Assembly (NCBI RefSeq): GCF_042652185.1
Contig: NZ_JBHSIX010000007.1
Length of the DNA stretch: 64,000 bases
Source of the DNA: Actinacidiphila fildesensis
Lineage (GTDB): Bacteria > Actinomycetota > Actinomycetes > Streptomycetales > Streptomycetaceae
Strand: one strand, 5' to 3'
Part shown: piece by piece, positions 57,990 through 64,000 of the stretch
Layout of the letters: each line of letters opens with the position of its first letter
Numbering within the stretch: the stretch's first letter is position 1
Position numbers and translations under genes: made by a program
Notes under the pieces: generated by a model
Told to the model about the DNA's origin: nothing
The model's input: the letters and a program-made list of their open reading frames with translations, nothing else
The model's database searches: none

Positions 57990-58298
57990 CTACTTCTTCT
58001 TGCCTGCTCCGTCGAGGCCGTCTTCGAGCTTCTTGTCCACGTCCTTGAAGGCTTCCATGGTCTTCTCGGCCATCTCGCCCATCGCCTTCACCTTGTCCAG
58101 CAGCTTGTGCCGGTGGTAGTCCCAGTTGCTGGCGAAGTCGTGCATCGCGTGAGCGATGTCACCGGAGCCGAGAAATTCCTTGATTTCCTTCTGGCGCCCG
58201 CCCGTGTCCCCCAGCTCCCGCTGGATCGTCTGCAGGCTCTTCGTCGATTCTTCGAGCCTGTCGTAGGACACTTTGAGGTCCGCCATCCCCGCAACCAT
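57990..58298 (-). CDS. WXG100/ESAT-6-like small protein
   Basis: A 102-residue all-helical protein (from ATG 58298; ATG 58316 and 58286 are alternatives). Two predicted helices flank SNWDYHR, with Trp near 59 in the place of the WXG turn. The tail is lysine-rich. The size and helix-turn-helix outline fit ESX substrates. It leads the four-gene minus-strand cassette ending at 55298 and probably pairs with the protein at 56559. Confidence 0.7.
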   Translation of the reverse strand: MVAGMADLKVSYDRLEESTKSLQTIQRELGDTGGRQKEIKEFLGSGDIAHAMHDFASNWDYHRHKLLDKVKAMGEMAEKTMEAFKDVDKKLEDGLDGAGKKK

Positions 58299-58316
58299 TC
58301 CGCTCGCCCTGGTCAT

Positions 58317-58829
58317 GATCTGAATGCCGGGGAGGATTTCGCGGCATGCGGGCGCGCCACATCAACTGCGGGAGTTCCCCTGTTCGGCAATCCATTGATC
58401 GTTTCAAGCCCACGGGGGCCGGACAACCTGGAGCTCGCAAAGAACGGTAAAGACCTGGCCTATTCCTGACTCACGGTGACCAGGCGCTGCGGACCGGGCG
58501 GCGTCGTACGCCTACGCGGTGAGGTCGGCCCCGGCGGCGAAGGCGACGAAGCGGGTCCAGGCGGCGGGCGAGACCGTCAGAGCCGGGCCGTCAGGGTCCT
58601 TGGAGTCACGGATGTGCACGGCCTGGGGGTGGGCGGCGACGGGTCCATGCTGTGCGATCGCCCCAGCGGCCCACCAACACAGCGCCAACGCCTCCGCGGG
58701 CACGGCCTGTTACCCGTCCGGCCACCCTCTGGCGGACGCGCGTAGAACTCGGGCACACTCGTCACGCACCAACAGCGGCACCTGCACAACCGCCCCACCG
58801 GTTGCACGTATCCCGCAGGAGGTTCCCAT
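58317..58829. other. intergenic region with a gene relic
   Basis: These 513 bp between the type VII-like cassette and a secreted protein gene contain a DUF397 fragment on the minus strand (58512-58703). The part 58320-58500 is less GC-rich and should carry the cassette promoter. No complete gene is supported. Confidence 0.6.
58512..58703 (-). pseudogene. DUF397 relic
   Basis: The last ~41 residues (AVHIRDSKDPDGPALTVSP, then AWTRFVAFAAGADLTA) match the C-terminal half of DUF397 proteins, abundant small Streptomyces partners of XRE regulators. The N-terminal half, normally with a W-x-KSSYSG motif, is missing and the upstream codons do not resemble it. No XRE gene is next to it. It is probably a decayed gene. 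Confidence 0.7.
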
Positions 58830-59351
58830 ATGAGTCCCAGCAGAGTGATGAAGCTCCGCAGGGTGCTGAGCGCGCTCGTTCTCGCGCTCGGTGTCCTGTT
58901 CGCCCCGGGGGTCGGCATCGCCGCCTCCCACGACGCCTACGCGGTCAGCAAGCTGACACACGCACAGGCCACGTCCATGTTCAGCTCGGCGGGGATCACC
59001 TGGTCCTCGTCCGGCGGCTGCTCCAACCGCAACGTCTCCACCTGTACGTCCTTCGACCAGCTCAACCTGGCCACCGCGCAGGGTGCCGTCACGCTCAAGC
59101 ACGCGAGCGGCTGCGCCCTGAACATCACCGGCGGCACGGAGACCGGGCACGCGAGCGGCACGTACAGCCACTGGAACGGCTACAAGCTCGACTTCGGCAA
59201 GAACACCTGCATCACCAACTACATCCACCGGTTCACGTACATCGGGCTGCGGGGCGACGGTGCTCCGCAGTACAAGTCCGGGTCGGGGAACATCTACGCC
59301 GACGAGGGCAGCCACTGGGACGTCCTCTACTACAACTGCGGCGGCTGCTGA
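58830..59351 (+). CDS. secreted M15-like zinc peptidase candidate
   Basis: A 173-residue secreted protein. A signal peptide covers about 1-38 (two Arg, then a hydrophobic core and DAYA). The mature part has H114-x-x-G-x-x-x-D121 (SHWNGYKLD) and E159-x-x-H162-W (DEGSHWD), which match the metal-site spacing of M15 D,D-carboxypeptidases and L,D-endopeptidases. Cysteines could form disulfides. A role in peptidoglycan cleavage is inferred. ATG 58830 follows a clear GGAGG. Confidence 0.65.
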   Translation: MSPSRVMKLRRVLSALVLALGVLFAPGVGIAASHDAYAVSKLTHAQATSMFSSAGITWSSSGGCSNRNVSTCTSFDQLNLATAQGAVTLKHASGCALNITGGTETGHASGTYSHWNGYKLDFGKNTCITNYIHRFTYIGLRGDGAPQYKSGSGNIYADEGSHWDVLYYNCGGC

Positions 59352-59419
59352 GAGTTCCGAACGAGCCGGTCACGGCCCGCACCGCCCGTGACCGGCTGCC
59401 TAGGTGCGGAGCACCGTGC

Positions 59420-59665
59420 TCAGAGCCCGGTCTGCCACTGCCACTGCTGGTCGGGGTGGCCGTGGCAGTCCCAGATGACCAGGGCCGTGCCGTTCGCGGT
59501 GCTTCCGTTGTTGGCCAGCCCCACACACTTGTGCGCGCCGGCGAGACTGTGCCAGAGGTAGCTGTCGGCCTGTGCGTCGGCGTTGGCGGTCCCGGGGAGG
59601 ACCAGTGCTGCGATTCCGGTCGCCGCCGCTAACAGCCCTAGCCGATATTTCAGACGAGATCTCAT
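59420..59665 (-). CDS. small secreted protein with a single ricin-type repeat
   Basis: An 81-residue protein. The signal peptide covers about 1-30 (ending ANADA). The rest is a single QxW-type repeat (KCVGLANNGSTANGTALVIWDCHGHPDQQWQW), about one third of a ricin B trefoil. It may trimerise into a complete fold or be a truncated lectin. ATG 59665 follows GAGGGAG. It is convergent with the M15-like gene. Confidence 0.7.
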   Translation of the reverse strand: MRSRLKYRLGLLAAATGIAALVLPGTANADAQADSYLWHSLAGAHKCVGLANNGSTANGTALVIWDCHGHPDQQWQWQTGL

Positions 59666-59829
59666 GAGCGATTTCTCCCTCGGATCAGTGGAAACTGCGT
59701 GACGGCCAGATTTCCGGCAAGCCCTTCGGCCTGTCCACAGACGTTCCGCTGAACGGAACCAGCGGCGCTTTTCTCAGCCAGGTGCCGTGACGTCCGGCGA
59801 GGACGCTCCCTGGAGCCGGCGCCGGCGCC

Positions 59830-60675
59830 CTAGCCCGCGGCCGGACCGGCCAGTACCCGCAGCAGTCGTGCCACCTCGTCCGTGACGGCGGAGCGCCCCG
59901 GGCCGAGGTACTTGCGGGGGTCGGTCAGTTGCGGCTGTGCCGTCAGCGTCTCGCGCACCGCCGCCGTGAAGCAGGCGTTGAGGTGGGTGGCGATGTTGAC
60001 CTTCACCATGCCGTGCGTGACGGCCCGCGCCAGGTCCTCGTCCGAGACGCCCGACGAGCCGTGCAGGACGAGCGGCACCCTGACATCGGCTCGCAGCCGT
60101 CCGATCAGCTCGAAGTCCAGCGCAGCGGTCCGCGTGCTCATCGCGTGCGACGTGCCGACGGCGACGGCCAGGCCGTCCACGCCGGTCGCCGCGACGTACG
60201 CCGCCGCCTCGGCCGGATCGGTGCGCACGCCCGGCGCGTGCACCCCGTCCTTGCCGCCGACCTCGCCCAGCTCGGCCTCCAGCCAGACGCCCGCGCGGTG
60301 GCAGTGCTCGGCCACCGAGGCGGTGACGGCCACGTTCTCCTCGTAGGGCAGCGTCGAGGCGTCGAACATCACCGAGGTGAGGCCCAGCGCGACGGCCTGC
60401 TCCACGAGCATGCGGTCGGTCGCGTGGTCGAGGTGGACGGCGACCGGTACGGAGGCGGCGCGGGCGATGGCGAGGGTCGCGGCCGCGACCGGCTCCAGGG
60501 CGCCGTGGTAGAGCACCGCGTTCTCGCTGATCTGCAGGATCACCGGCAGACCCGCGCGCTCCGCGCCCGCCGTGATGGCGGTGGCGTGCTCCAGCTGGAT
60601 GACGTTGAACGCGCCGACCCCCCGGCCGGCGGCCATCGCGGGGCCGGTGATCTCACCCGTGGTGACCAGTGGCAT
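59830..60675 (-). CDS. class II aldolase (tagatose/fructose-bisphosphate type, GatY/KbaY-like)
   Basis: A 281-residue zinc aldolase. HLDHATD near 82 gives the catalytic Asp and a zinc His; GEVGGKDG, VGTSHAM and LHGSSG supply the other zinc and phosphate ligands. Expected reaction: cleavage of tagatose 1,6-bisphosphate (or fructose 1,6-bisphosphate) to dihydroxyacetone phosphate and glyceraldehyde 3-phosphate. It follows the AgaS-like gene by 56 bp, which points to galactosamine rather than glucose use. Confidence 0.88.
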   Translation of the reverse strand: MPLVTTGEITGPAMAAGRGVGAFNVIQLEHATAITAGAERAGLPVILQISENAVLYHGALEPVAAATLAIARAASVPVAVHLDHATDRMLVEQAVALGLTSVMFDASTLPYEENVAVTASVAEHCHRAGVWLEAELGEVGGKDGVHAPGVRTDPAEAAAYVAATGVDGLAVAVGTSHAMSTRTAALDFELIGRLRADVRVPLVLHGSSGVSDEDLARAVTHGMVKVNIATHLNACFTAAVRETLTAQPQLTDPRKYLGPGRSAVTDEVARLLRVLAGPAAG

Positions 60676-60731
60676 GGGATCCCCTTCAAGCAGTCGGATT
60701 CAGGTAGTCGGACGGAAGCAGGCGGAGCGCG

Positions 60732-61628
60732 TCAGGACAGAACGACGGAACGCGTCAGGTTGCGCGGGGTGTCGGGGTTGAGGCCGTTCGCCTCGGCGAT
60801 GGCGACGGCCAGCCGCTGCACCCGGATCAGATCGGCCAGCGGGTCGGTGCCCGAGGCCTCCAGCGTGCCGCCGGTGCGCGCCACGTCCCCGTCCAGGCCC
60901 TCCGGGAGATCGCCGAAGACCCAGGCGATCCGGTTCGGGCCGGTGATCGAGATGGGGCCGTGCCGGTACTCCATCGCGGGGTACGACTCGGTCCAGGCGC
61001 CCGCCGCCTCCCGCATCTTGAGGCCGGCCTCCAGCGCGATGCCGTAGGACCAGCCGGTGCCCAGGAAGCTGAACTGTTCGGCGCCCAGCAGGTCCGGCGA
61101 CAGCACCTCGGCGATCGCGCGGCGCGCGTCGGCGACGGCGGGCGCGATGTCCTCGCCCAGGTGGGTGCGGAGCAGCGCCAGCACGCTGGTCGCGAAGCGG
61201 GTCTGGACGACGGACTTCTCGTCGGCGAAGTCCAGCACGACCAGGTCGTCCACGAGGTCCACGATCGGGGTGTCCGGATCGCCGATGACCGCTGTGGTCC
61301 TGACCGTTCCGCGCGTCCCGCCCGTCCCGCGCACCTTGCGGAGCAGTTCCAGCACCTCGGTGGTGGTGCCGGAGCGGGTGATGGCCACGATCCGGTCGTA
61401 GTCGCGGCCGTAGGGGAACTCGGAGGCGGCGAAGGCGTCGGTCACGCCCAGCCCGGCGCGCTCGCGCAGCACGGCGTACGACTGGGCCATGAACCAGGAA
61501 GTACCGCAGCCCACGACCGCGACCTTCTCCCCGGTGGCGGGCAGCAGGCCCGCGACCTCGGGGATGAGTCCGGCGGCGCGCTCCCAGCACTCGGGCTGGG
61601 TGGCGATCTCTTCCGCGGTGATCGACAT
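60732..61628 (-). CDS. SIS domain sugar-phosphate deaminase/isomerase, AgaS-like
   Basis: A 298-residue protein with two SIS domains. The first has VVGCGTSWFMAQSYAVLRE and ITRSGTTTEVLELL; the second has FLGTGWSYGIALEAGLKMREAAGAWTESYPAMEYRHGP, the GlmS/AgaS-type sugar-phosphate site. No glutaminase domain is present, so it probably deaminates or isomerises galactosamine 6-phosphate to tagatose 6-phosphate. It forms an operon with the aldolase. A dre-like DasR site lies 83 bp upstream. Confidence 0.85.
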   Translation of the reverse strand: MSITAEEIATQPECWERAAGLIPEVAGLLPATGEKVAVVGCGTSWFMAQSYAVLRERAGLGVTDAFAASEFPYGRDYDRIVAITRSGTTTEVLELLRKVRGTGGTRGTVRTTAVIGDPDTPIVDLVDDLVVLDFADEKSVVQTRFATSVLALLRTHLGEDIAPAVADARRAIAEVLSPDLLGAEQFSFLGTGWSYGIALEAGLKMREAAGAWTESYPAMEYRHGPISITGPNRIAWVFGDLPEGLDGDVARTGGTLEASGTDPLADLIRVQRLAVAIAEANGLNPDTPRNLTRSVVLS

Positions 61629-61710
61629 GGAGGTGCCGTCCCTTCGTCGTTCCGTCCGTCAGGTCGGACGGTACTGGATGCCCCGCCCGGATCCGGTGGC
61701 GAGGTGGAAA

Positions 61711-61726
61711 AATGGACTAGACCAGA
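61711..61726. promoter_or_regulatory. dre-like DasR binding site
   Basis: AATGGACTAGACCAGA matches the DasR consensus ACTGGTCTAGACCAGT at 13 of 16 positions, including CTAGACCAG. It lies upstream of the AgaS-like/aldolase operon, a class of genes that DasR controls in streptomycetes. Confidence 0.6.
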
Positions 61727-61740
61727 TGGATGGACCGCAG

Positions 61741-61818
61741 AACCGGTCGACGGAACCGGTCGACAAAACCGGTCGACGGAACCGGCCAGTGGAGCCGGCC
61801 TGTGGAACCGGCCGGTCA
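61741..61818. repeat. six tandem 13-bp units at the end of the GH35 gene
   Basis: Units of AACCGGTCGACGG and variants (three with GTCGAC, three with GGCC) run head to tail and end on the GH35 stop codon (61816-61818). They contain ACCGGT and GTCGAC palindromes and lie between the dre-like site and the gene end. Confidence 0.85.
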
Positions 61819-63579
61819 GCCGAGGTCGGGTTCGGTGCGGATCTCGACGAACGGTCCGGCGTGCCCGTCGAGTTCGAGGACGGCGATCTCGTTGCGGCCG
61901 GGACGCAGCAGAGGCCACGGCACGTAGAGGGTCCGCTGCGGGCCGCGGTCCCAGTAGCGGCCCAGGCAGAAGCCGTTGACCCAGACGTAGCCCTTGGTCC
62001 AGCCGGGCAGCGCGAGGTAGCCGTCCGCGGGCACGTCGACGTCCAGGAAGCCGCGGTGGAACGCGGCGGGGGCCGGGCTGCTTGAGGCAGCGGCGGCGCC
62101 CCACGGCAGGCTGTCCGGCGTCCCGTCGCCGAGCGGCACCGGCTCGGCGGTCCAGCCGTGCAGGTACTGCTGGGTGTGCAGCACGCCCGACAGGCCCTTG
62201 CGGTCGCCGATCGCGGCACCGTAGTTGACCCGGCCCATGGACTCGACGAGCAGCTCCAGCCGGGCGGCCGACCCGTCCACCGCGATCTCCGGCCGCTCGT
62301 CGCCGTCGCGTTCCAGTACGGCGGCCTGTGCGCCGTCCACGAAGACGTGCGCCCGGTCGGCCAGCCCCTCCAGGGTGAGCGGATACGCCTTGCGGGGGCC
62401 GGGGATGCTGGTCCGGTAGAGCACCAGGCCGTGGGCCAGGCCGAGTTCCTCGAAGGACGGCGGCACCGGGGAGTGGACGGTGCCGGTCGAGAGCTGCCCG
62501 ATGACGTCGAACAGCGGTACGGACTCGGTGAGTTCGATCCGGGCGGGCGCCAGCAGCGGCGGCATCGGCTCGGGGTCCGGCGCCGGCTGTTCGGCGTAGG
62601 CCGCGAGCACCTCGCGGAACGCCCAGAACTTGGGGGTGGGCGCGCCGCGCTCGTCGATCGGCGCGTCGTAGTCGTAGGACGTGATCGTCGGCTGGTAGCC
62701 CTCGCCGGTGCGCGGGTCGGCGGTGTTGGCGCCCGCCCAGGTACCGAAGTTGGTGCCGCCGTGCGCCATGTAGAGGTTGACGGAGGCGTCGTTCTCCAGG
62801 ATCTCGCGCAGCGCGCCGGCGGCGTCCTCGGGGGAGCGGACGGTGTGCTTCTCACCCCAGTGGTCGAACCAGCCGTTCCAGAACTCCATGCACATCGCCG
62901 GGTCCTGCGGCCGGAAGCGGCGCAGCTCGCCGAACGCCTCGGTGGCGCGGCTGCCGAAGTTGACGGTGGCGAGATGGCCGGGGGCAGCCCCGCCAATGAG
63001 GAAGAAGTCCTCCGGACCGTCGGAGGTGAACAGCGGGACGTCGATCCCGCGCGACCTCAGGCCGTCGGCGAGGTACTGCAGGTAAGCGCTATCCGTACCG
63101 AATGACCCGTATTCATTTTCTATTTGGACCATCAGCACATTTCCGCCCCTGGTGGTCTGATGGGCCGCGATCATCGGGATCAGCCGGTCGTACCAGCGGT
63201 CCACATGGGCCAGGTACTGCGGGTCGGCGACCCGCAGCCGCAGGTTGCGGTCGGCCAGCAGCCACCAGGGCAGTCCGCCGTTCTCCCACTCCGCGCAGAT
63301 GTACGGGCTGGGGCGCACGATCGCGTGCAGGCCGGCCTCGGCGGAGGCGCGCAGGAAGGCGTCCAGGTCGGCGATGCCGTCGAAGTCGTACTCGCCGGGG
63401 CGCGGCTCGTGGAGGTTCCACGGGACGTACGTCTCCACGGTGTTCAGGCCCATCGCGCGCAGCATGCGCAGCCGGTGCGGCCACTGTTCGGGGAGTGTGC
63501 GGAAGTAGTGCAGTGCGCCGGACAGCAGGCGCAGGGGGCGGCCGTCGAGGGAGAAGCCCTCGGGTGACATCTCGAGCAT
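61816..63579 (-). CDS. beta-galactosidase, GH35
   Basis: A 587-residue glycoside hydrolase. The N-terminal TIM barrel has LSGALHYFRTLPEQWPHRLR, MGLNTVETYVPWNLHEP and the acid/base Glu in VQIENEYGSFG; the nucleophile Glu is in MCMEFWNGWFDHWG. Two C-terminal beta-sandwich domains (about 380-587) end with GPQRTLYVPWPLLRPG. No signal peptide is visible, so it probably acts on imported oligosaccharides. ATG 63579 follows GGAGAA. It is divergent from the polysaccharide lyase gene. Confidence 0.94.
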   Translation of the reverse strand: MLEMSPEGFSLDGRPLRLLSGALHYFRTLPEQWPHRLRMLRAMGLNTVETYVPWNLHEPRPGEYDFDGIADLDAFLRASAEAGLHAIVRPSPYICAEWENGGLPWWLLADRNLRLRVADPQYLAHVDRWYDRLIPMIAAHQTTRGGNVLMVQIENEYGSFGTDSAYLQYLADGLRSRGIDVPLFTSDGPEDFFLIGGAAPGHLATVNFGSRATEAFGELRRFRPQDPAMCMEFWNGWFDHWGEKHTVRSPEDAAGALREILENDASVNLYMAHGGTNFGTWAGANTADPRTGEGYQPTITSYDYDAPIDERGAPTPKFWAFREVLAAYAEQPAPDPEPMPPLLAPARIELTESVPLFDVIGQLSTGTVHSPVPPSFEELGLAHGLVLYRTSIPGPRKAYPLTLEGLADRAHVFVDGAQAAVLERDGDERPEIAVDGSAARLELLVESMGRVNYGAAIGDRKGLSGVLHTQQYLHGWTAEPVPLGDGTPDSLPWGAAAASSSPAPAAFHRGFLDVDVPADGYLALPGWTKGYVWVNGFCLGRYWDRGPQRTLYVPWPLLRPGRNEIAVLELDGHAGPFVEIRTEPDLG

Positions 63580-63636
63580 GAGGGTTCTCCGGTGCTGTGA
63601 CGTGCTGCTGCGGTTGGCGTCAGCGTGATCGTAAGT

Positions 63637-63704
63637 GGGCGTTCCTGTCGCCACAATCCAAAGAATCAAACAGTGTTCAATCCGTTGTGGGGTGCGGAAC
63701 GCCC
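63637..63704. promoter_or_regulatory. nested inverted repeats in the GH35/PL8 divergent promoter region
   Basis: GGGCGTTCC (63637-63645) pairs with GGAACGCCC (63696-63704), and inside it CCACAA (63651-63656) pairs with TTGTGG (63685-63690). The AT-rich centre holds TTGATT-like half sites. Four spaced half sites suggest a regulator that controls both genes. Confidence 0.6.
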
Positions 63705-63775
63705 GTGATAGAAACCGCTTACTAGAGAGAAGTGAAGCACACCGTCGTCTTCGCCCATGGAGGTTCCAACCGCCA

Positions 63776-64000
63776 TGCCCTCCCCCTGGTCCCGCCGGAC
63801 ATTCCTCGCCGGAAGCGGCGCCGCGACCGTTGCCGCAGGCCTTCCCGCCGCCTCGCCCGCTGCCGCCGCACCTGCTGCCACCGCCCCCGCCGCGGCCGCC
63901 ACCACGGAGGCCGCGGACGCCTTCGACACCCTGCGGCTGCGCTGGCGCGCCCTCACCCTGGGCACCGGATTCGACGCCGCTGCCGAGCCGTACGCGACGA
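63776..64000 (+). CDS. Tat-exported polysaccharide lyase 8-like protein (partial)
   Basis: The first 75 codons of a gene cut by the window end. The Tat motif SRRTFLAGSG at about 6-15 leads an Ala/Pro-rich signal, then DAFDTLRLRWRALTLGTGFD, which resembles the N-terminal start of PL8 lyases (hyaluronate, chondroitin, xanthan). ATG 63776 has GGAGG 11 bp upstream; ATG 63758 is in frame but lacks a site. Its neighbours (GH35, AgaS-like, aldolase) fit glycosaminoglycan use. The family call rests on few residues. Confidence 0.6.

Noticed and set aside
61741..61818. CRISPR-like array
   Set aside because: The 13-bp units are directly adjacent without spacers and there are no cas genes; the same holds for the 15-bp array at 20341-20415.

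Overview
This is high-GC DNA with the codon bias, GTG starts and gene order of a Streptomyces chromosome core. The order iscS-like / mnmA / metE-like / ligA / membrane GGDEF-EAL / gatC-gatA-small membrane gene-gatB, followed by a second GGDEF-EAL / ilvB-ilvH-ilvC / serA / PucR-put genes / leuB / ilvE / ureAB-ureC / agmatine deiminase / cimA, matches from memory the SCO5486-SCO5529 region of S. coelicolor. No rRNA, tRNA, CRISPR array, IS element or prophage was seen. Very long open frames opposite real genes are GC artefacts and were left out.

Layout. 1-9.2 kb: an SDR, a thioesterase, tRNA thiolation (cysteine desulfurase and MnmA), a LOG-family protein, a second SDR, a small methionine synthase-like protein and NAD-dependent DNA ligase. 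9.4-15.2 kb: an RmdB-like c-di-GMP protein, then the GatCAB amidotransferase genes. 15.4-27.6 kb: an MMPL transporter, a Ser/Thr kinase, membrane and small proteins, a LAL-type LuxR regulator, a sugar dehydrogenase lipoprotein, an aldo/keto reductase interrupted in frame by a dispersed repeat, and a 2-hydroxyacid dehydrogenase. 27.8-36.3 kb: a second GGDEF-EAL protein with a degenerate EAL domain, then branched-chain amino acid synthesis (ilvB-ilvH-ilvC, headed by a leader-peptide attenuator) and serA. 36.4-45.7 kb: a Uma2-type nuclease, proline catabolism with a divergent PucR regulator, a Tat-exported purple acid phosphatase-like enzyme, leuB and ilvE. 45.7-53.4 kb: an accessory nitrogen cluster with an NCS1 permease divergent from a fused urease gamma-beta subunit, a divergent urease alpha subunit, agmatine deiminase and a TetR regulator, then an unknown protein and an MHS transporter. 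53.4-55.3 kb: cimA with a candidate isoleucine-sensing leader and a strong terminator. 55.3-58.3 kb: a type VII secretion-like cassette. 58.5-59.7 kb: a DUF397 relic and two small secreted proteins. 59.8-64 kb: amino-sugar / glycosaminoglycan genes (class II aldolase, AgaS-like SIS protein, GH35 beta-galactosidase and the start of a Tat-exported polysaccharide lyase 8-like protein) with a DasR dre-like site.

How the parts fit. ilvB/H/C, leuB, ilvE and cimA are scattered but make one isoleucine/valine/leucine pathway, and two of the transcription units appear to carry leader-peptide control. The put genes, the urease/agmatine deiminase cluster and the amino-sugar cluster look like separately regulated scavenging modules, each with a visible dyad near a promoter. 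The observations most worth checking are the cimA leader, the urease-like/agmatine deiminase cluster whose urease lacks the usual flap cysteine, the dispersed repeat inside a reductase gene, and the type VII-like cassette with two possibly related partner proteins.
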